Below are positions 62,511 through 64,000 of a stretch of 64,000 bases of DNA, one piece after another. The stretch spans positions 186,001 through 250,000 of the forward strand of contig NZ_MASU01000006.1 in NCBI RefSeq assembly GCF_003202235.1, written 5' to 3'. The notes beneath the pieces were generated by a model that worked only from the letters and a program-made list of their open reading frames with translations, had not been told where the DNA came from and did not search any database. The DNA is from Prauserella flavalba (lineage in GTDB: Bacteria; Actinomycetota; Actinomycetes; Mycobacteriales; Pseudonocardiaceae). Made by a program: the position numbers and the translations under genes. The stretch's first letter is position 1, and each line of letters begins with the position of its first letter.

Positions 62511-62609
62511 CTTCACCGACGGCGCCCGCATCTGCCTCACCGGCAGGGCGGGCGCCGTTTGCTTGAGCAGTGTTCGTCCGGCCTCCGGCCGGTTCGCGAG
62601 AGGAAGCCA

Positions 62610-63677
62610 GTGGAATCGAGTGCTCTGCAGGGGCTGCTCGACGAGTACGCCGAGCTGGAGGAACAGCTCGCGGACCCGTCGGTGCACGCCGACCAGGCCC
62701 GGGCACGCAAGCTGGGCCGTCGCTACGCCGAGCTGGCTCCCATCGTGAAGGCCCGCAAGGAGCTGGACGGTGCCCGTTCGGACCTCGCGGCGGCGAAGGA
62801 GCTCGCGGCCGAGGACCCGGCGTTCGCGGAGGAGGCCGAGGAGCTCGAGGCCCGTATCCCGGCGCTGGAGGCGCGGCTGACCGAACTGCTGCTGCCCCGC
62901 GACCCCTACGACGGCTCCGACGTCGTCATGGAGATCAAGTCGGGTGAGGGCGGCGAGGAGTCGGCCCTGTTCGCCGGCGACCTGCTGCGCATGTACCTGC
63001 GCTACGCCGAACGGCACAACTGGAAGGCCGAGGTGCTCGACGCCACCGAGTCCGACCTCGGCGGCTACAAGGACGTCACGGTGTCCATCAAGAGCAAGGG
63101 CGCCGAGGCCGACGGCGTGTGGTCGCGGCTGAAGTTCGAGGGCGGCGTGCACCGCGTGCAGCGCGTGCCCGCTACGGAGTCACAGGGCCGCATCCACACC
63201 TCGGCCGCGGGCGTGCTGATCTACCCGGAGCCGGAGGACGTCGAGGTCGAGATCGACCCGAACGACCTGCGCATCGACGTGTTCCGCTCGTCGGGCCCCG
63301 GCGGGCAGAGCGTCAACACCACCGACTCCGCCGTGCGCGTGACCCACCTGCCCACCGGCATCGTGGTGTCCTGCCAGAACGAGAAGTCGCAGATCCAGAA
63401 CCGGGCGAGGGCGATCCAGGTGCTCCAGGCCCGGCTGCAGGCACTCGCGGAGGAGGAGGCCGCCGCGAAGGCGGCCGACGCCCGCCGCTCGCAGGTCCGC
63501 ACGGTCGATCGCTCGGAGCGCGTGCGCACGTACAACTTCCCGGAGAACCGGATCTCCGACCACCGCGTGAACTACAAGGCCTACAACCTGGACCAGGTGC
63601 TCGACGGGGAGCTGACCGGCGTGCTCGACGCGCTCCGCGACGCCGACCGCGAGGAACGCCTCGCCGCCCAGTCCTGA
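62610..63677 (+). CDS. prfA: Peptide chain release factor 1
   Basis: A 355-aa class I release factor. Codon-recognition tripeptide Pro187-Ala188-Thr189 ([10 protein letters not shown]) marks it as RF1 (UAA/UAG). The GGQ motif, residues 231-233 in [17 protein letters not shown], promotes peptidyl-tRNA hydrolysis. GTG 62610 behind GAGAGGAAG gives the normal N-terminus. The HemK-type methyltransferase gene that often follows is absent here; a repeat element and a convergent gene follow instead. Confidence 0.95.
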   Translation: MESSALQGLLDEYAELEEQLADPSVHADQARARKLGRRYAELAPIVKARKELDGARSDLAAAKELAAEDPAFAEEAEELEARIPALEARLTELLLPRDPYDGSDVVMEIKSGEGGEESALFAGDLLRMYLRYAERHNWKAEVLDATESDLGGYKDVTVSIKSKGAEADGVWSRLKFEGGVHRVQRVPATESQGRIHTSAAGVLIYPEPEDVEVEIDPNDLRIDVFRSSGPGGQSVNTTDSAVRVTHLPTGIVVSCQNEKSQIQNRARAIQVLQARLQALAEEEAAAKAADARRSQVRTVDRSERVRTYNFPENRISDHRVNYKAYNLDQVLDGELTGVLDALRDADREERLAAQS

Positions 63678-63720
63678 GCCAACTGCCTTCCAGCCCGCGT
63701 GCCTGCTGGCCCGCGTGCCT

Positions 63721-63835
63721 GACCGCAGTGAAGGCCACCTTCACTGCGTTGGTTGAACACAGCGGCGCGCAGCGTCTCCGTGTGGGTGGTGGTGGGAGAC
63801 GGGTGGGCGCAGGCATGGTGGCCTTCACTGCGGTC
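63721..63835. repeat. Long mosaic palindromic element, copy 3 (19-bp terminal inverted repeats)
   Basis: Arms GACCGCAGTGAAGGCCACC (63721-63739) and exact complement (63817-63835). The interior is in the same orientation as copy 1, with CACAGCGGCGCGCAGCG and GAGACGGGTGGGCGCAGGCA conserved. It lies between prfA and the convergent LLM flavoprotein gene. Confidence 0.87.
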
Positions 63836-63840
63836 AGGGG

Positions 63841-64000
63841 TCAGCCGCTCAGGGCGTGCGTGAACTCGCCGAGGCGGGTTCGGGTGCCTTCGGCGGGGCC
63901 GAAGTGGACGGCCACCGCGTCGGCTCCCGCCTCGGCGAAGCCGCGCACGTCGGCGACGGCCCTCGCCAGCTCCGCCGCGCCACCCCGCCAGTCAAGGCGG
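63841..64000 (-). CDS. LLM-class flavin/F420-dependent oxidoreductase, C-terminal fragment (runs off window)
   Basis: The last 52 codons of a minus-strand gene whose stop is at 63841. The visible end is ARAVADVRGFAEAGADAVAV, then HFGP...RLGEFTHALSG. The AEAGAD element followed by a hydrophobic strand is typical of the last strand of luciferase-like monooxygenase barrels, often F420-dependent in actinobacteria. The start lies outside the window, so the assignment is tentative. Confidence 0.6.
   Translation of the reverse strand, partial: RLDWRGGAAELARAVADVRGFAEAGADAVAVHFGPAEGTRTRLGEFTHALSG

Overview
The window is GC-rich (roughly 70%) actinobacterial chromosome. The marker order argS-lysA-hom-thrC-thrB-rho-rpmE-prfA, an AICE-type integrative element, many leaderless promoters, an F420/deazaflavin-type protein, an IdeR/DmdR-type iron box and a WS/DGAT acyltransferase all fit an actinomycete. 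A member of the Pseudonocardiaceae (Amycolatopsis/Saccharomonospora-like) is my best guess, but that is inference. Most very long alternative-frame ORFs are high-GC shadows and are left out.

Layout. 1-4484: right end of an actinomycete integrative and conjugative element (FtsK-like TraSA, RepSA-type HUH replication initiator, excisionase, tyrosine integrase). 4543-13107: fatty-acid oxidation block with two tandem acyl-CoA dehydrogenases, an LtrA membrane protein, a double-domain TetR regulator, and divergent fadA-fadB. 13188-17506: PP2C phosphatase, a TPP enzyme with a GlcD-like flavoprotein, then a 0.5-kb gap holding an unannotated 27-codon gene. 17507-21919: DUF3830 protein and class III aminotransferase, divergent from succinate-semialdehyde dehydrogenase and a tartrate/D-malate-type dehydrogenase. 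22044-27773: ZIP permease, Pr6Pr protein and a giant P-type ATPase with a degenerate duplicated ATPase half. 28007-32801: GntR regulator, two maleate-isomerase-like proteins, a 2-hydroxyacid dehydrogenase and an amidase. 33033-48712: a housekeeping and accessory mixture (WS/DGAT, Xi-type GST, TPP enzyme, MFS transporters, flavoprotein, MocR/LysE pair, GNAT, Nudix, ClpP, PadR-hydrolase, AlkD). 49073-53266: tRNA-Arg, a phytoene-dehydrogenase-like protein, a CDF transporter behind an iron box, DUF305 and DUF3105 proteins. 53512-64000: argS, the lysine/threonine operon, rho, rpmE, prfA and the tail of an LLM flavoprotein.

How parts work together. A 12-bp operator ATTGT-NN-ACAAT occurs three times (19335, 29476, 30309), always in promoter regions of the DUF3830/aminotransferase/SSADH and maleate-isomerase/2-HADH/amidase genes. 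A GntR gene sits in the second locus, so the two loci about 10 kb apart look like one catabolic regulon that feeds C4 acids into the TCA cycle. A second recurring theme is a family of palindromic elements built on arms containing AAGGCCACC, in short hairpin and longer mosaic forms. Every copy I see lies between convergent genes, where it could act as a two-way terminator; the long form has 17-19-bp terminal inverted repeats and resembles a REPIN or MITE.
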